NCBI GenBank assembly: GCA_026983955.1
Contig: JALSTB010000114.1
Span: forward strand, 1-44,415
Source of the DNA: Melioribacteraceae bacterium
GTDB lineage: Bacteria > Bacteroidota > Ignavibacteria > Ignavibacteriales > Melioribacteraceae
Direction: 5' to 3'
DNA: 44,415 nucleotides
Shown here one piece after another: positions 8,047 through 16,528 of this stretch. The notes beneath the pieces were generated by a model. That model did no database searches. It saw only the letters and a program-made list of their open reading frames with translations, and was not told the DNA's origin. A program made the position numbers and the translations under genes. The stretch's first letter is position 1. The number at the start of each line of letters is the position of its first letter.

Positions 8047-11000
8047 ATGTTTTTGGTAAAACTGTCGCTTGAAAGACCCGTCTTAACAACCGTTGCTATT
8101 TTGATCTTTATTATCTTCGGAGGCTTGGCTTACTTCGGATTAAATTTGAATCAGATGCCGGACGTAGAAATCCCGTTTGTAACCGTTTCCACCGTTTATC
8201 CGGGTGCCGGACCGAAAGAAATTGAAAATTTGATAACGAAAAGAATCGAAGATGCCGTCTCGACTATAAGCGGAATTAAGCGGATTGAATCGTATTGCCT
8301 CGATGGTGTGGGAATTTCTTTAATCGAATTTCAATTGGATAAAGATGTTAACGTTGCCAATCAAGAAGTAAAAGACAAAGTCGAAACGATAATCAACCAA
8401 CTGCCCCGTGAAGCAAAAAAACCGATTATACAAAAATTCGACTTTTCCGCTTTCCCCATAATCGATCTCGTGTTGAACGGTCCGGTTGAACCACACACAT
8501 TATACGAATTGGCCGATAAAAAAATAAAAGACAGGCTTTCACAAATTAGCGGTGTTGCAAATGTAAACATTACCGGCGGGCAGCAAAGGGAAATCCGTGT
8601 TGTATTGGATAATAAAGTGGTTTATGAAAACAGAATTTCACTTCCGCAGTTGCTTCAAATTTTGGGTGCTCAAAATCTGGATATACCGGGCGGTTATTTT
8701 CAAAACGGCGATCAAGAATATTCGGTACGTTTTAAAGGACAATTTACCAGCGTAGACGAAATTAAAAATCTTCTTGTTCGCACACCTTTCGGAAATAAAA
8801 AACTGGGACAGATTGCCAAAGTTAAAGACAGTGGCAAGGATGTAAGACTCAGATCCGTTTACTTCGATGCCGGTACAAAAATCCGGGATGAGAATGTTGT
8901 ACGGCTTTCAATTATCAAAAGTACGGACGGTAACGTTGTAAAAGTTGCCGATGCGGTAAAAGCTATACTGCCCGAACTACAGGCATCCCTTCCCGACGGG
9001 ATAAAAATTACAATGGTTAACGATAAATCGGAGTTTACCCGCAGTACGGTTGACGATACGATGAGTAATATTATTTTAGGTGTTATTTTTACTTCCGTAA
9101 TTCTATTTCTTTTCCTTGGCGATTTGCGTTCTACCTTCATAGTTGCGTTATCAATGCCCGCATCAATTATTGCAACCTTTTGGGCGCTGCAGTTGATGGG
9201 TTTAACTTTAAATATTATGACCTTAATGGGTCTTTCGGTTTCGGTCGGTGTTTTGGTTGCCAATTCCGTTGTGGTGCTCGAAAATATTTTCAGACACAGA
9301 AATATGGGATTGGATTCCAAAGAAGCTGCATTAACCGGTACAACCGAAATTGCAGTTGCGGTAATTGCCGCCACGGCAACGAACCTTGTTGTATTCCTCC
9401 CAATTGCCAATATGTCTTCAATCGTTGGAAGGTTTTTAAGGGAACTAGCGCTCGCAGCATCGTTTGCCACTATCTTCTCACTTCTGTTTTCATTTACTCT
9501 CACTCCGATGCTTGCAAATTTGTTGATTTCCAAAAAGGAAAAAGAAGGCGGATTCAAATCCAAGCTGAACGCATTTTATGCAAAGTGGGATGAGTTTTAC
9601 CGCACGCTATTAAAAAAATCACTTAAAAACAAATTTGTGTCGTTTGTTGTTGTTGGAGTTTCTTTTATTTTGCTTGTGCTCTCCGTTGTTGTTTTCGGTC
9701 CTAATTTGGGTTTCGATTTTATCCCGCATTCGGATGACGGCAGAATTTCAATTACCGCGGAACTTCCGCAAGAATACAATATTCATGAAACCGCAATGAC
9801 ATTAAAACAAATAGAAGATAGAATTAAACGGCATAAAGAAGTAGTGCATATCTTAACCGACTTGGGCAAAATAGACAATTTGAATACAGGCACCAATCTC
9901 GCCCGCATGGAAGTTAAATTGGTTGACCAATCGGAACGCGATATTAAATTGCAAGATATGATTAATATTTTCGTTTCCGAACTTGCCGATATTCCGAACG
10001 TAAAAATTACTGTCGATTTCGGTTCGAAGGAAGGAAGACAAGGTGCACCGATTCAGTTTTTCGTGTTGGGGCAAGATTTGGATAAACTTGAAGAATTAAA
10101 AGATATTATTTTTGAAAAGATAAAAGATGTTCCCGGATTGATTAACCTCGATCAGAGTTCACGGAAAGGTAAACCGGAAATAACCATCATTCCCAAAAGG
10201 GTAAAATTAGCTCAAACGGGAATCACCGCACAAGAAATTGCTTTAACCGTACGGTCGGCAATAGAGGGAATGCAAACTTCCAAATACCGTGAAGCGGGTA
10301 ACGAATATGATATCACGGTAACGTTGAACGAAAATTCGGTTAACAGTCCGGAAAAAATCGCTTCAATTCCAATTGTTGCACGGAACGGAGCCGTTTACAG
10401 AATTGCCCAACTTGCCGATGTGAAATTCACGCGCGGATTCTCCAAGATTTTGCACAGGGATAAATATCCCGCAATCCAATTTACCGGCTCGCCGGTTCCG
10501 GGCACTCCGCTTGGAGATGTTACATCCGAAATTGACAAGCGGTTGAAGGAAATTGACTTTCCGCAAGGATACAAAATAAAATGGACCGGAAATGTTGAAA
10601 TGATGAACGAAATGCTCGCCGATTTTGCTTTTGCTTTTATTTTGGCAATGGTGCTCACATACATGCTGCTTGCAGCAATTCTTGAAAGTTTTATTCAACC
10701 TTTCTTTATTCTGCTTACCGTTCCGCTTGCATTAATAGGCGTACTTGCCTCACTCTTTTATACGAATATTCCCTTTGCAATTACTTCTTTAATGGCTATT
10801 GTGATGTTAATCGGTATCGTAGTGAATAATGCTATATTGATGCTCGATTATACAAACCAGTTGGTACGGGAAAAAGGGATGAAAATAAAAGACGCGTTAA
10901 TTCAAGCGTGTCCCACAAAACTTAAACCGATTATAATGTCTACACTGGCAATAATCTTGGGAATGCTGCCAATGGCAATCGGAATAGGCGCTGCCGGTAA

Positions 11001-11115
11001 GGAAATGAGAATGCCTTTGGGTGTTGTAAGTGTTGGCGGATTGTTGGTTTCAACTATACTTACGCTTTTTGTAATTCCGGCGTTCTATTATTTGATATCA
11101 AAAGAAAAATCCTGA
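8047..11115 (+). CDS. RND-superfamily efflux permease (AcrB/HAE1-like) lacking canonical proton-relay residues
   Basis: A 1022 aa inner-membrane pump with the standard 12-TM layout and two large periplasmic loops: FLVKLSLERPVLTTVA at the N-terminus, TVYPGAGPKEIE in the porter domain, and a C-terminal FVIPAFYYLISK. In AcrB, TM4 carries Asp407-Asp408 and TM10 carries Lys940, which drive proton-coupled transport. The corresponding motifs here read GVLVANSVVVLEN (A405-N406) and GIVVNNAILMLD (N927-N928), so neither the acidic pair nor the lysine is present. The TM10 form is common in relatives, but loss of every TM4 aspartate is notable. A strong AGGAGGGG site sets the ATG start. It is last in the tetR-tolC-adaptor-pump operon; the substrate is unknown. 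Confidence 0.93.
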   Translation: MFLVKLSLERPVLTTVAILIFIIFGGLAYFGLNLNQMPDVEIPFVTVSTVYPGAGPKEIENLITKRIEDAVSTISGIKRIESYCLDGVGISLIEFQLDKDVNVANQEVKDKVETIINQLPREAKKPIIQKFDFSAFPIIDLVLNGPVEPHTLYELADKKIKDRLSQISGVANVNITGGQQREIRVVLDNKVVYENRISLPQLLQILGAQNLDIPGGYFQNGDQEYSVRFKGQFTSVDEIKNLLVRTPFGNKKLGQIAKVKDSGKDVRLRSVYFDAGTKIRDENVVRLSIIKSTDGNVVKVADAVKAILPELQASLPDGIKITMVNDKSEFTRSTVDDTMSNIILGVIFTSVILFLFLGDLRSTFIVALSMPASIIATFWALQLMGLTLNIMTLMGLSVSVGVLVANSVVVLENIFRHRNMGLDSKEAALTGTTEIAVAVIAATATNLVVFLPIANMSSIVGRFLRELALAASFATIFSLLFSFTLTPMLANLLISKKEKEGGFKSKLNAFYAKWDEFYRTLLKKSLKNKFVSFVVVGVSFILLVLSVVVFGPNLGFDFIPHSDDGRISITAELPQEYNIHETAMTLKQIEDRIKRHKEVVHILTDLGKIDNLNTGTNLARMEVKLVDQSERDIKLQDMINIFVSELADIPNVKITVDFGSKEGRQGAPIQFFVLGQDLDKLEELKDIIFEKIKDVPGLINLDQSSRKGKPEITIIPKRVKLAQTGITAQEIALTVRSAIEGMQTSKYREAGNEYDITVTLNENSVNSPEKIASIPIVARNGAVYRIAQLADVKFTRGFSKILHRDKYPAIQFTGSPVPGTPLGDVTSEIDKRLKEIDFPQGYKIKWTGNVEMMNEMLADFAFAFILAMVLTYMLLAAILESFIQPFFILLTVPLALIGVLASLFYTNIPFAITSLMAIVMLIGIVVNNAILMLDYTNQLVREKGMKIKDALIQACPTKLKPIIMSTLAIILGMLPMAIGIGAAGKEMRMPLGVVSVGGLLVSTILTLFVIPAFYYLISKEKS

Positions 11116-11515
11116 AAGCGTTACGGTTGCAAAGTATTTAATTTAATATTGAATTCAACCGGCTGACGGATAACTATCGGTGTTTCCCGGTTTAATAAAA
11201 AATAACAGTTTTTGTTACAAAATAAATTGTTAATAAATGCTATATTTGAAAACCGTAAAAATTAAGATAAACCGGAAACTTTCATGGTAATTTTCTTTAT
11301 AACAAATTGATATTTTCGATAAGCGATTAATATTATAGCTAAACGTATAAAGCAATTGATGAATGATTCCGGATAATTATAAAATTTTTTCCAAATACCG
11401 ATAATTTTTCTCTATTTTCTTGTGTAATTGATTAAATTTTTTTTTAAGTTTTAACTTATTATAAGGTAGTTTTGGTAAAAAGAGAAAAATTTTTTTCGTA
11501 TTAAGAGGAACCCAA
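11116..11515. other. 400-base AT-rich intergenic region, no gene seen
   Basis: It separates the efflux operon from the polysaccharide-export pair. No convincing ORF or Rho-independent terminator is visible. There is an isolated TATATTTG at 11241-11248, a short palindrome TTGAATTCAA near 11150 and a dyad TAAGTT-TT-AACTTA near 11444-11457. A better promoter candidate lies at 11443-11474. Confidence 0.6.
11443..11474 (+). promoter_or_regulatory. Putative promoter of the polysaccharide-export pair
   Basis: TTTA at 11443-11446, a 20-base spacer, then TAGTTTTG at 11467-11474, an exact TAnnTTTG match. This implies a leader of about 35 bases carrying an AAGAGGAA ribosome-binding site before the ATG at 11516. 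Confidence 0.45.
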
Positions 11516-12034
11516 ATGCTAAAGAAAATCACATTTCTTTTCCTGATATTTCCGGTCTTTGTTTTTGCTCAAGTTAAAGATTACCAACTGGGGTCGCCGG
11601 GCATACTTAAAGGTCAGCGTTACGGCGCTTATTACGATTACTCCGACCCGGAAGCAGTTAACATTAAAGTTTCCGTATGGGGTTGGGTTAAGTATCCGGG
11701 TAAATACAAAGTGCCCGATTTTACTTCGGTAGCCGAATTGATTTCTTATGCAGGCGGACCTACAGACGATTCGGATTTGGAACATTTGCGAATTTACAGA
11801 ATAGATGATAACAACAAGCAAAAAATGATAATGTTCGACTATAACGATTTGATGTGGGAAGACCAATTGGAATACAGACACAGAAGGGTTCCCAGCTTAA
11901 AACCCGGTGACGTTCTCATAATTCCCGGAAGTCCAAGACTCTATTTCCGGGATTGGTTCAGTATCAGTCTGTCGGTTTTCTCGGCGCTTATCCAATTAAC
12001 AATTTTAATATTAAACATTACAAAATCAAAGTAG
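11516..12034 (+). CDS. Small SLBB-domain polysaccharide export protein
   Basis: A 172 aa protein with a signal peptide of about 18 residues ending FVFA-Q, one SLBB-like beta-grasp domain (VSVWGWVKYPGKYKVPDFTSVAELISYAGGPTDDSD lies at about 52-87) and a C-terminal hydrophobic helix at about 148-168. Wza-type outer-membrane exporters normally have an N-terminal polysaccharide-export domain before one or more SLBB repeats; that domain is absent here. It could be an accessory periplasmic ring or a membrane-anchored partner of the following tyrosine kinase. The 16-base spacing to that gene supports a joint role in capsule or exopolysaccharide export. Confidence 0.75.
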   Translation: MLKKITFLFLIFPVFVFAQVKDYQLGSPGILKGQRYGAYYDYSDPEAVNIKVSVWGWVKYPGKYKVPDFTSVAELISYAGGPTDDSDLEHLRIYRIDDNNKQKMIMFDYNDLMWEDQLEYRHRRVPSLKPGDVLIIPGSPRLYFRDWFSISLSVFSALIQLTILILNITKSK

Positions 12035-12050
12035 AAAACAGAGGGAAAAA

Positions 12051-14339
12051 GTGAAAGGTAAAAACAACCCTTTATATACAGACCCGAACGTTGATATTAT
12101 GAAAGATTATTTCGACGAAGGTGATACACATACAATTAGGGATTATATCAAAATTGTTCGGGATAATTTGATTCCGGTTATTCTTATTAGTCTTGGTGTG
12201 CTGCTCGCTTCCATAATTTATGCGATTACGGCTAAAGATATTTACAGGTCGGAAACCGTACTTAAAATTTCCCAACCGAAAGGAAATATTTTGGAAGCTC
12301 CGTTGTTGCCGGAATTCGGAAATTACGGCGCCGACAGGTTTATAGCAAACGAAATCGAAACAATGAAAAATATCACAATCCGTGAACAGGTTGCTCGCGT
12401 TATATTGGATTCCTTCAAAACTGCAGGGCACAAAGATAAATTTGCAATGATTTTCAAGCGCAACTATTTCTCGGATGAAAACGACTCCCTCAAATCCATT
12501 TACGAAATTGCCGATATGCTTGAGGACATTATAAATATTGAACAAAAACGCGGACTTGATTTCATCGAATTGTCGGCGGAATCCCCGTCACCTTACGAAG
12601 CGGCGTTGTTTGCCAGAACTTATGCCAATGTTTATCATCAATTCAATCTGCTTGACAACAGAAAACAAGTTACAAAAATCCGCGAGTTCCTTGCCGAACA
12701 AAGGGATGAGAAACTGGAAGAATTACGACTTGCCGAAAATAAATTGAAAACCTATAAATTGACCAGCGGTTCAATTGAATTGGAAGAACAAGCAAAATCC
12801 CTCATCGAAACGATCACGGATTTGGAGGCGAAACTTAATGCAACGGCAATTGATTTGGCGATATCCAAAGAAAAGCTTGATCAATATAAATCGGAATTAA
12901 ACAGAATCGATCCGACGCTCTCACAATATTTGGAAAATAAAGCATCCGAACCTTACATAACTAAACTTCAAGAAGAAATAGCATTGATTGAAACTCAACG
13001 GGACAGGGCAATTGCAAGTTTGGACGGTCAAAAATCCAATAAAGATGTTATTAATAAATATGATCAGAAGTTAAAGGAACTCAAAAGCAAACTGAAGAAA
13101 AACGTTGCGGAATATCAAGCATCCATACTTGCGGCAAGTCCCGAAGAAATAAAAGATCTTTCAAGAAAAATTTTTGAAGAGGAAGTATATTACAATTCGC
13201 TTAAATCTTCCCACGACAAAATGAAACAATTTATCCAAAGATATGAACAAAAATTTAATGCTTTACCCGCAAAATCAATCGACTTGGCAAGATTGAGCAG
13301 GGAAGTATCTGCTTTGGAAAAATTGTATTTGTTACTCGAAGAGAAATACCAAGAAGCATTGGTTAACGAAAAATCCACAACCGGAAACGTACTTATTTTG
13401 AACGAAGCCAGAATCCCACGGGAAGCGGCAAAGCCGAACAGAAAATTAATAATTCTAATCGGCCTTGTTTTGGGATTGGGTCTCGGATTCGGATACGCCT
13501 TGATGAAAAATTATTTTGACAGAAGAGTTAAATCGCCGGAAGATATCGAAGAAAGAAATATAGAGTTGTTAGCCTGGATTCCGAAAATCGAAAAATTCAC
13601 TGTCAACGGTTCGGGCGAAGGTTCCGAGTTTATTGTTGCAAAGAAAAGCGATTCCGTTGCAAGCGAGGCTTTCAGAGCACTTAGAACAAGGATACGCTAT
13701 TCAAGATTTGATAAAGAAAACAAAGTAATTTTGATAACTTCTTCGGCACCCGGCGAAGGTAAATCACTTGTTTCCGTAAATTTGGCCGGTAGTTTCGCGC
13801 AAGTGAACAAAAGAACGGTTATTGTGGATTGCGACTTGCGTAAACCGAGAATTCACACAATCTTCAACCAGAAACGTTATCCGGGCTTTACCGATTATTT
13901 TGTAGGAAAAGTGGCTTATGAGGAAATCGTAAGACATTCGGATGTGGAAAATCTGGATTACATCACTGCCGGAACCATTCCACCGAATCCGTCGGAAATT
14001 CTGGATTCGAGAGGAATGAAATCCTTTTTGAAAAAATTAAGAACAGAATATGACATAATAATTTTGGATTCACCACCGCTGGTAACGGTAACCGATGCCG
14101 AAATTCTTTCCCGTATTGTGGATGAAAGTATTCTTGTCGTTTCCGCTAATCAAACCGATATCGATTTGATGGAAAAAGCCGTTTATTTGTTGAAGCGGGA
14201 CGGACGCGATACATTCATCGGGGTACTCCTTAATAATTTCGATTTCAAATCGAGTTACGGCTCTTATTACAAATATGCTTATTCATATTCCAGAAACGGG
14301 GAAAGCAAAAAGAAAAAGAAAAGTGTTTTTTCAAGGTAA
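12051..14339 (+). CDS. Polysaccharide co-polymerase with fused bacterial tyrosine kinase (Wzc-like)
   Basis: This 762 aa protein has an N-terminal Wzz domain with TM1 at about 38-60, a long periplasmic coiled coil (about 200-430) and TM2 at about 463-483. A cytoplasmic BY-kinase domain follows: Walker A APGEGKS (566-572, K571), Walker A' VIVDCDLRKP (D593, D595) and Walker B IIILDSPP. The last 30 residues hold six tyrosines (Y736, 739, 740, 742, 744, 746), then a lysine run, the classic autophosphorylation tail. Such proteins control chain length and export through phosphorylation cycling. The start is GTG with a GAGGGAAAA site upstream. No glycosyltransferase, flippase or polymerase gene lies beside it, and a terminator follows. 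Confidence 0.92.
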   Translation: MKGKNNPLYTDPNVDIMKDYFDEGDTHTIRDYIKIVRDNLIPVILISLGVLLASIIYAITAKDIYRSETVLKISQPKGNILEAPLLPEFGNYGADRFIANEIETMKNITIREQVARVILDSFKTAGHKDKFAMIFKRNYFSDENDSLKSIYEIADMLEDIINIEQKRGLDFIELSAESPSPYEAALFARTYANVYHQFNLLDNRKQVTKIREFLAEQRDEKLEELRLAENKLKTYKLTSGSIELEEQAKSLIETITDLEAKLNATAIDLAISKEKLDQYKSELNRIDPTLSQYLENKASEPYITKLQEEIALIETQRDRAIASLDGQKSNKDVINKYDQKLKELKSKLKKNVAEYQASILAASPEEIKDLSRKIFEEEVYYNSLKSSHDKMKQFIQRYEQKFNALPAKSIDLARLSREVSALEKLYLLLEEKYQEALVNEKSTTGNVLILNEARIPREAAKPNRKLIILIGLVLGLGLGFGYALMKNYFDRRVKSPEDIEERNIELLAWIPKIEKFTVNGSGEGSEFIVAKKSDSVASEAFRALRTRIRYSRFDKENKVILITSSAPGEGKSLVSVNLAGSFAQVNKRTVIVDCDLRKPRIHTIFNQKRYPGFTDYFVGKVAYEEIVRHSDVENLDYITAGTIPPNPSEILDSRGMKSFLKKLRTEYDIIILDSPPLVTVTDAEILSRIVDESILVVSANQTDIDLMEKAVYLLKRDGRDTFIGVLLNNFDFKSSYGSYYKYAYSYSRNGESKKKKKSVFSR

Positions 14340-14376
14340 ATAAGTTGAAAAATAATTGTTTGGAATTTATTATTTT

Positions 14377-14402
14377 ATCCCCACTTTGTGGGGATTTTTT
14401 TT
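14377..14402 (+). terminator. Rho-independent terminator after the tyrosine-kinase gene
   Basis: An 8-bp stem ATCCCCAC (14377-14384) with GTGGGGAT (14388-14395), a TTT loop and eight consecutive T residues. It ends the SLBB-kinase transcript before putP. Confidence 0.92.
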
Positions 14403-14427
14403 GCCTTTTAACAAAATGTGAAAAATT

Positions 14428-15912
14428 ATGAATGAAATTACACTCAATACCGATATTCTTATCTCTTTCGGAATTTATTTTATTGCCATGTTGGCTATTG
14501 GCTGGTATTTCTATAAACGTACACAGAACCTATCCGATTACATCCTTGGCGGGAGAAGTTTGAATGTTTGGGTTACTTCATTAAGTGCGCAAGCTTCGGA
14601 TATGAGCGGATGGTTGCTTCTGGGTTTACCGGGATATGCTTATTTGGCCGGACTGGAATCGGCGTGGTTGTTACTCGGTTTGATTGTGGGAACGTACGCC
14701 AACTGGAAATTTGTTGCTTACAGATTAAGAAAATATACTGAAATTGCAGGCGATTCTTTAACATTGCCCGATTTTTTCCAAAACCGTTTCAAAACCGATT
14801 CGAACATAATCAGAATTGTCTCCGCCATTTTTATTTTGGTCTTCTTTTTGATTTACACCGCATCCGGATTCGTCGCCGGTGCGAAATTATTCAATACGGT
14901 TTTTAATTTTCCATACGTCACTGCCTTATCAATAGGGGTTTTTGTTATTATAGCTTATACGTTTTTAGGTGGATTTATGGCAGTGAGCTGGACGGATGTA
15001 ATTCAAGGTACAATTATGTTTTTTGCCATAATTATCGTTCCGGTTTTGGGAGTTTTTGCCATTGGAAGCCCTGCCAATTTTTATGAAGCCATTCAGATCA
15101 AAAATCCAAATTATTTGAGTTGGTTAACAAATTCCAATGGCAATCCGCTCTCCGCTATTGCCATAATTTCACTCCTCGGTTGGGGATTGGGTTATTTCGG
15201 CCAACCGCATATACTGGCTCGTTTTATGGCAATAAAAAAATCGGAGCAAATAAAATATGCACGAAGAATTGCAATGATTTGGGTTGTCATTTCGCTGTTA
15301 AGCGCCGTTATTCTCGGAATGGTTGGTTTTGTATATATCGAACCTGCTCTTAGCGGGGCGGCATCGGAAACCGTTTTTATGGTTTTGGTACATCAACTGG
15401 TACCGTCAATTTTTGCCGGTGTTTTGCTTTCTGCAATCTTAGCTGCGATTATGAGTACCGCCGATTCGCAATTATTGGTAGCTTCATCAGCTTTTACCGA
15501 AGATATTTACAGGGCTTTAATCAAAAAAGATGCTTCGCAAAATGAATTGGTGTGGGTTAGCAGAATTTCCGTACTCGCAATTGCTGTTATTGCCTTTTTG
15601 ATAGGCCTTAATCCCGATTCAACGGTTTTGGAATTGGTTGCTTATGCCTGGGCGGGATTTGGATCTGCATTCGGTCCCATTATTATTCTTTCTTTATATT
15701 GGAGAAGAATGACGGAAAAAGGCGCTATCGCAGGTATAATTGCAGGCGGTTTAACCGTTATTATTTGGAAACAATTAACCGGGGGAATTTTCGATTTATA
15801 TGAAATGGTTCCCGGCGTGTTTGCCGGCTTTCTGGCGTCTTTTCTGTTCAGTTATTTCGATAACATGCCTTCCGGTGAAGTTTTGGCCGAATTTGATTCG
15901 GTAACCAAATAA
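14428..15912 (+). CDS. putP: Sodium/proline symporter (SSS family)
   Basis: A 494 aa polytopic protein (about 13 TM helices) closely following PutP. The TM2 motif SLSAQASDMSGWLLLGLPG (51-69) contains the Na+/proline site equivalents, including D58 and M59. The TM9-like motif AIMSTADSQLLVASSAFTEDIY carries the serine and threonine that bind Na+ in the LeuT fold. SDYILGGRSL and GWGLGYFGQPHILARFMAI are also typical. It imports L-proline with sodium for nutrition or osmoprotection. It is transcribed alone after a terminator; two minus-strand small genes converge on it. Confidence 0.93.
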   Translation: MNEITLNTDILISFGIYFIAMLAIGWYFYKRTQNLSDYILGGRSLNVWVTSLSAQASDMSGWLLLGLPGYAYLAGLESAWLLLGLIVGTYANWKFVAYRLRKYTEIAGDSLTLPDFFQNRFKTDSNIIRIVSAIFILVFFLIYTASGFVAGAKLFNTVFNFPYVTALSIGVFVIIAYTFLGGFMAVSWTDVIQGTIMFFAIIIVPVLGVFAIGSPANFYEAIQIKNPNYLSWLTNSNGNPLSAIAIISLLGWGLGYFGQPHILARFMAIKKSEQIKYARRIAMIWVVISLLSAVILGMVGFVYIEPALSGAASETVFMVLVHQLVPSIFAGVLLSAILAAIMSTADSQLLVASSAFTEDIYRALIKKDASQNELVWVSRISVLAIAVIAFLIGLNPDSTVLELVAYAWAGFGSAFGPIIILSLYWRRMTEKGAIAGIIAGGLTVIIWKQLTGGIFDLYEMVPGVFAGFLASFLFSYFDNMPSGEVLAEFDSVTK

Positions 15913-15935
15913 ATACTGTTGTATTTAAAATGAAA

Positions 15936-15963
15936 ACGCACGCTTCAAAAAAGAAGTGTGCGT
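15936..15963 (-). terminator. Hairpin terminator for the minus-strand small-protein genes
   Basis: An 11-bp stem with one wobble pair: ACGCACGCTTC at 15936-15946 and GAAGTGTGCGT at 15953-15963. On the minus strand the stem is followed by TTTTCATTTT, a plausible U-tract. On the plus strand no T-run follows, so it is mainly a minus-strand terminator, though it may also protect the putP 3' end. Confidence 0.6.
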
Positions 15964-15997
15964 CTTCACTTGGAGGTTGGTTACTAGGTAAAAAACT

Positions 15998-16174
15998 TTA
16001 TAAAAGCATTAAAGATATAATCAAAAGAACAACATACATCGAAACCAAACCTAATATAATCGATCTTCGTTTCCGTATTTTTTCTTGAATTATCATGTCG
16101 TCTTCATGAAGATTTTTGCTTTGAAAATCTTTGCTGAGAGTGTTCCAACGTTTATGCAGTAGGGTTTTTTCCAT
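15998..16174 (-). CDS. Small single-pass membrane protein, 58 aa, unrecognised
   Basis: An ATG-initiated frame of 58 codons plus TAA. It begins MEKTLLHKRWNTLS, has a charged cytoplasmic-type first half (including NLHEDDMIIQEKIRKRR) and ends in one strongly hydrophobic helix (about residues 38-58) after a positive KIRKRR cluster, so it looks like a tail-anchored or single-pass inner-membrane protein. It lies 26 bases after a second small membrane gene on the same strand and before a hairpin terminator. Hydrophobic-helix architecture with flanking charges, tandem arrangement and an upstream promoter make it more likely real than random. No family is recognised. Confidence 0.55.
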   Translation of the reverse strand: MEKTLLHKRWNTLSKDFQSKNLHEDDMIIQEKIRKRRSIILGLVSMYVVLLIISLMLL

Positions 16175-16200
16175 TATATTACCTGTAATTTGTTACTAAA

Positions 16201-16323
16201 TTATTTCTCGATAATTTTTTCGTAAAGTTTATCGGAGCTGCGAGGGAAAATTTTGTAAAGAATATTAAAAAGAATGAAAACCATTAAAAGAATGATTATG
16301 CTGAAGATGTCGATATTTCCCAT
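16201..16323 (-). CDS. Small single-pass membrane protein, 40 aa, unrecognised
   Basis: An ATG-initiated frame of 40 codons plus TAA. It starts MGNIDIF, has one TM helix at about 6-24 and a charged tail (FPRSSDKLYEKIIEK). AGAGGA at 16334-16329 stands five bases before the ATG, a good ribosome-binding site. A CTTG-N20-TATATTTG promoter lies just upstream. It resembles in size the small accessory subunits of membrane complexes or sodium symporters, but no specific family match can be claimed. It is followed by the 58 aa gene in an apparent two-gene operon converging on putP. Confidence 0.6.
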   Translation of the reverse strand: MGNIDIFSIIILLMVFILFNILYKIFPRSSDKLYEKIIEK

Positions 16324-16351
16324 GGTTGTCCTCTTTTTTGAATCCTCATTT

Positions 16352-16383
16352 CAAATATATAATAAATTTTAACATATTGCAAG
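16352..16383 (-). promoter_or_regulatory. Putative promoter of the two small membrane-protein genes
   Basis: On the minus strand, CTTG (16383-16380), a 20-base spacer and TATATTTG (16359-16352), an exact TAnnTTTG match. The leader before the 40 aa gene would be about 20-25 bases and contains its AGAGGA site. The remaining bases up to 16528 hold nothing else recognisable. Confidence 0.55.
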
Positions 16384-16528
16384 TAAATAAGTTAAGAAAT
16401 TTATATAAAGTAAAATTCTAAATAGGATAGTTAAAATATTGTTTTTTCATAAAGCGGAATGCGAAAAAATATGGACACGGCATCTTAATTGATTAACGGT
16501 AGCGTGGAATTAAGCTTTTCCGCGTTAA

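Noticed and set aside
11157-11192. AACCGG...CCGGTT inverted repeat as a terminator of the efflux operon
   Set aside because: Only six base pairs around a 24-base interior and no T-tract, so it does not qualify.
11241-11248. TATATTTG as the promoter of the polysaccharide pair
   Set aside because: No TTTG-like box at 19-21 bases upstream and the leader would be about 270 bases; the element at 11467-11474 fits better.
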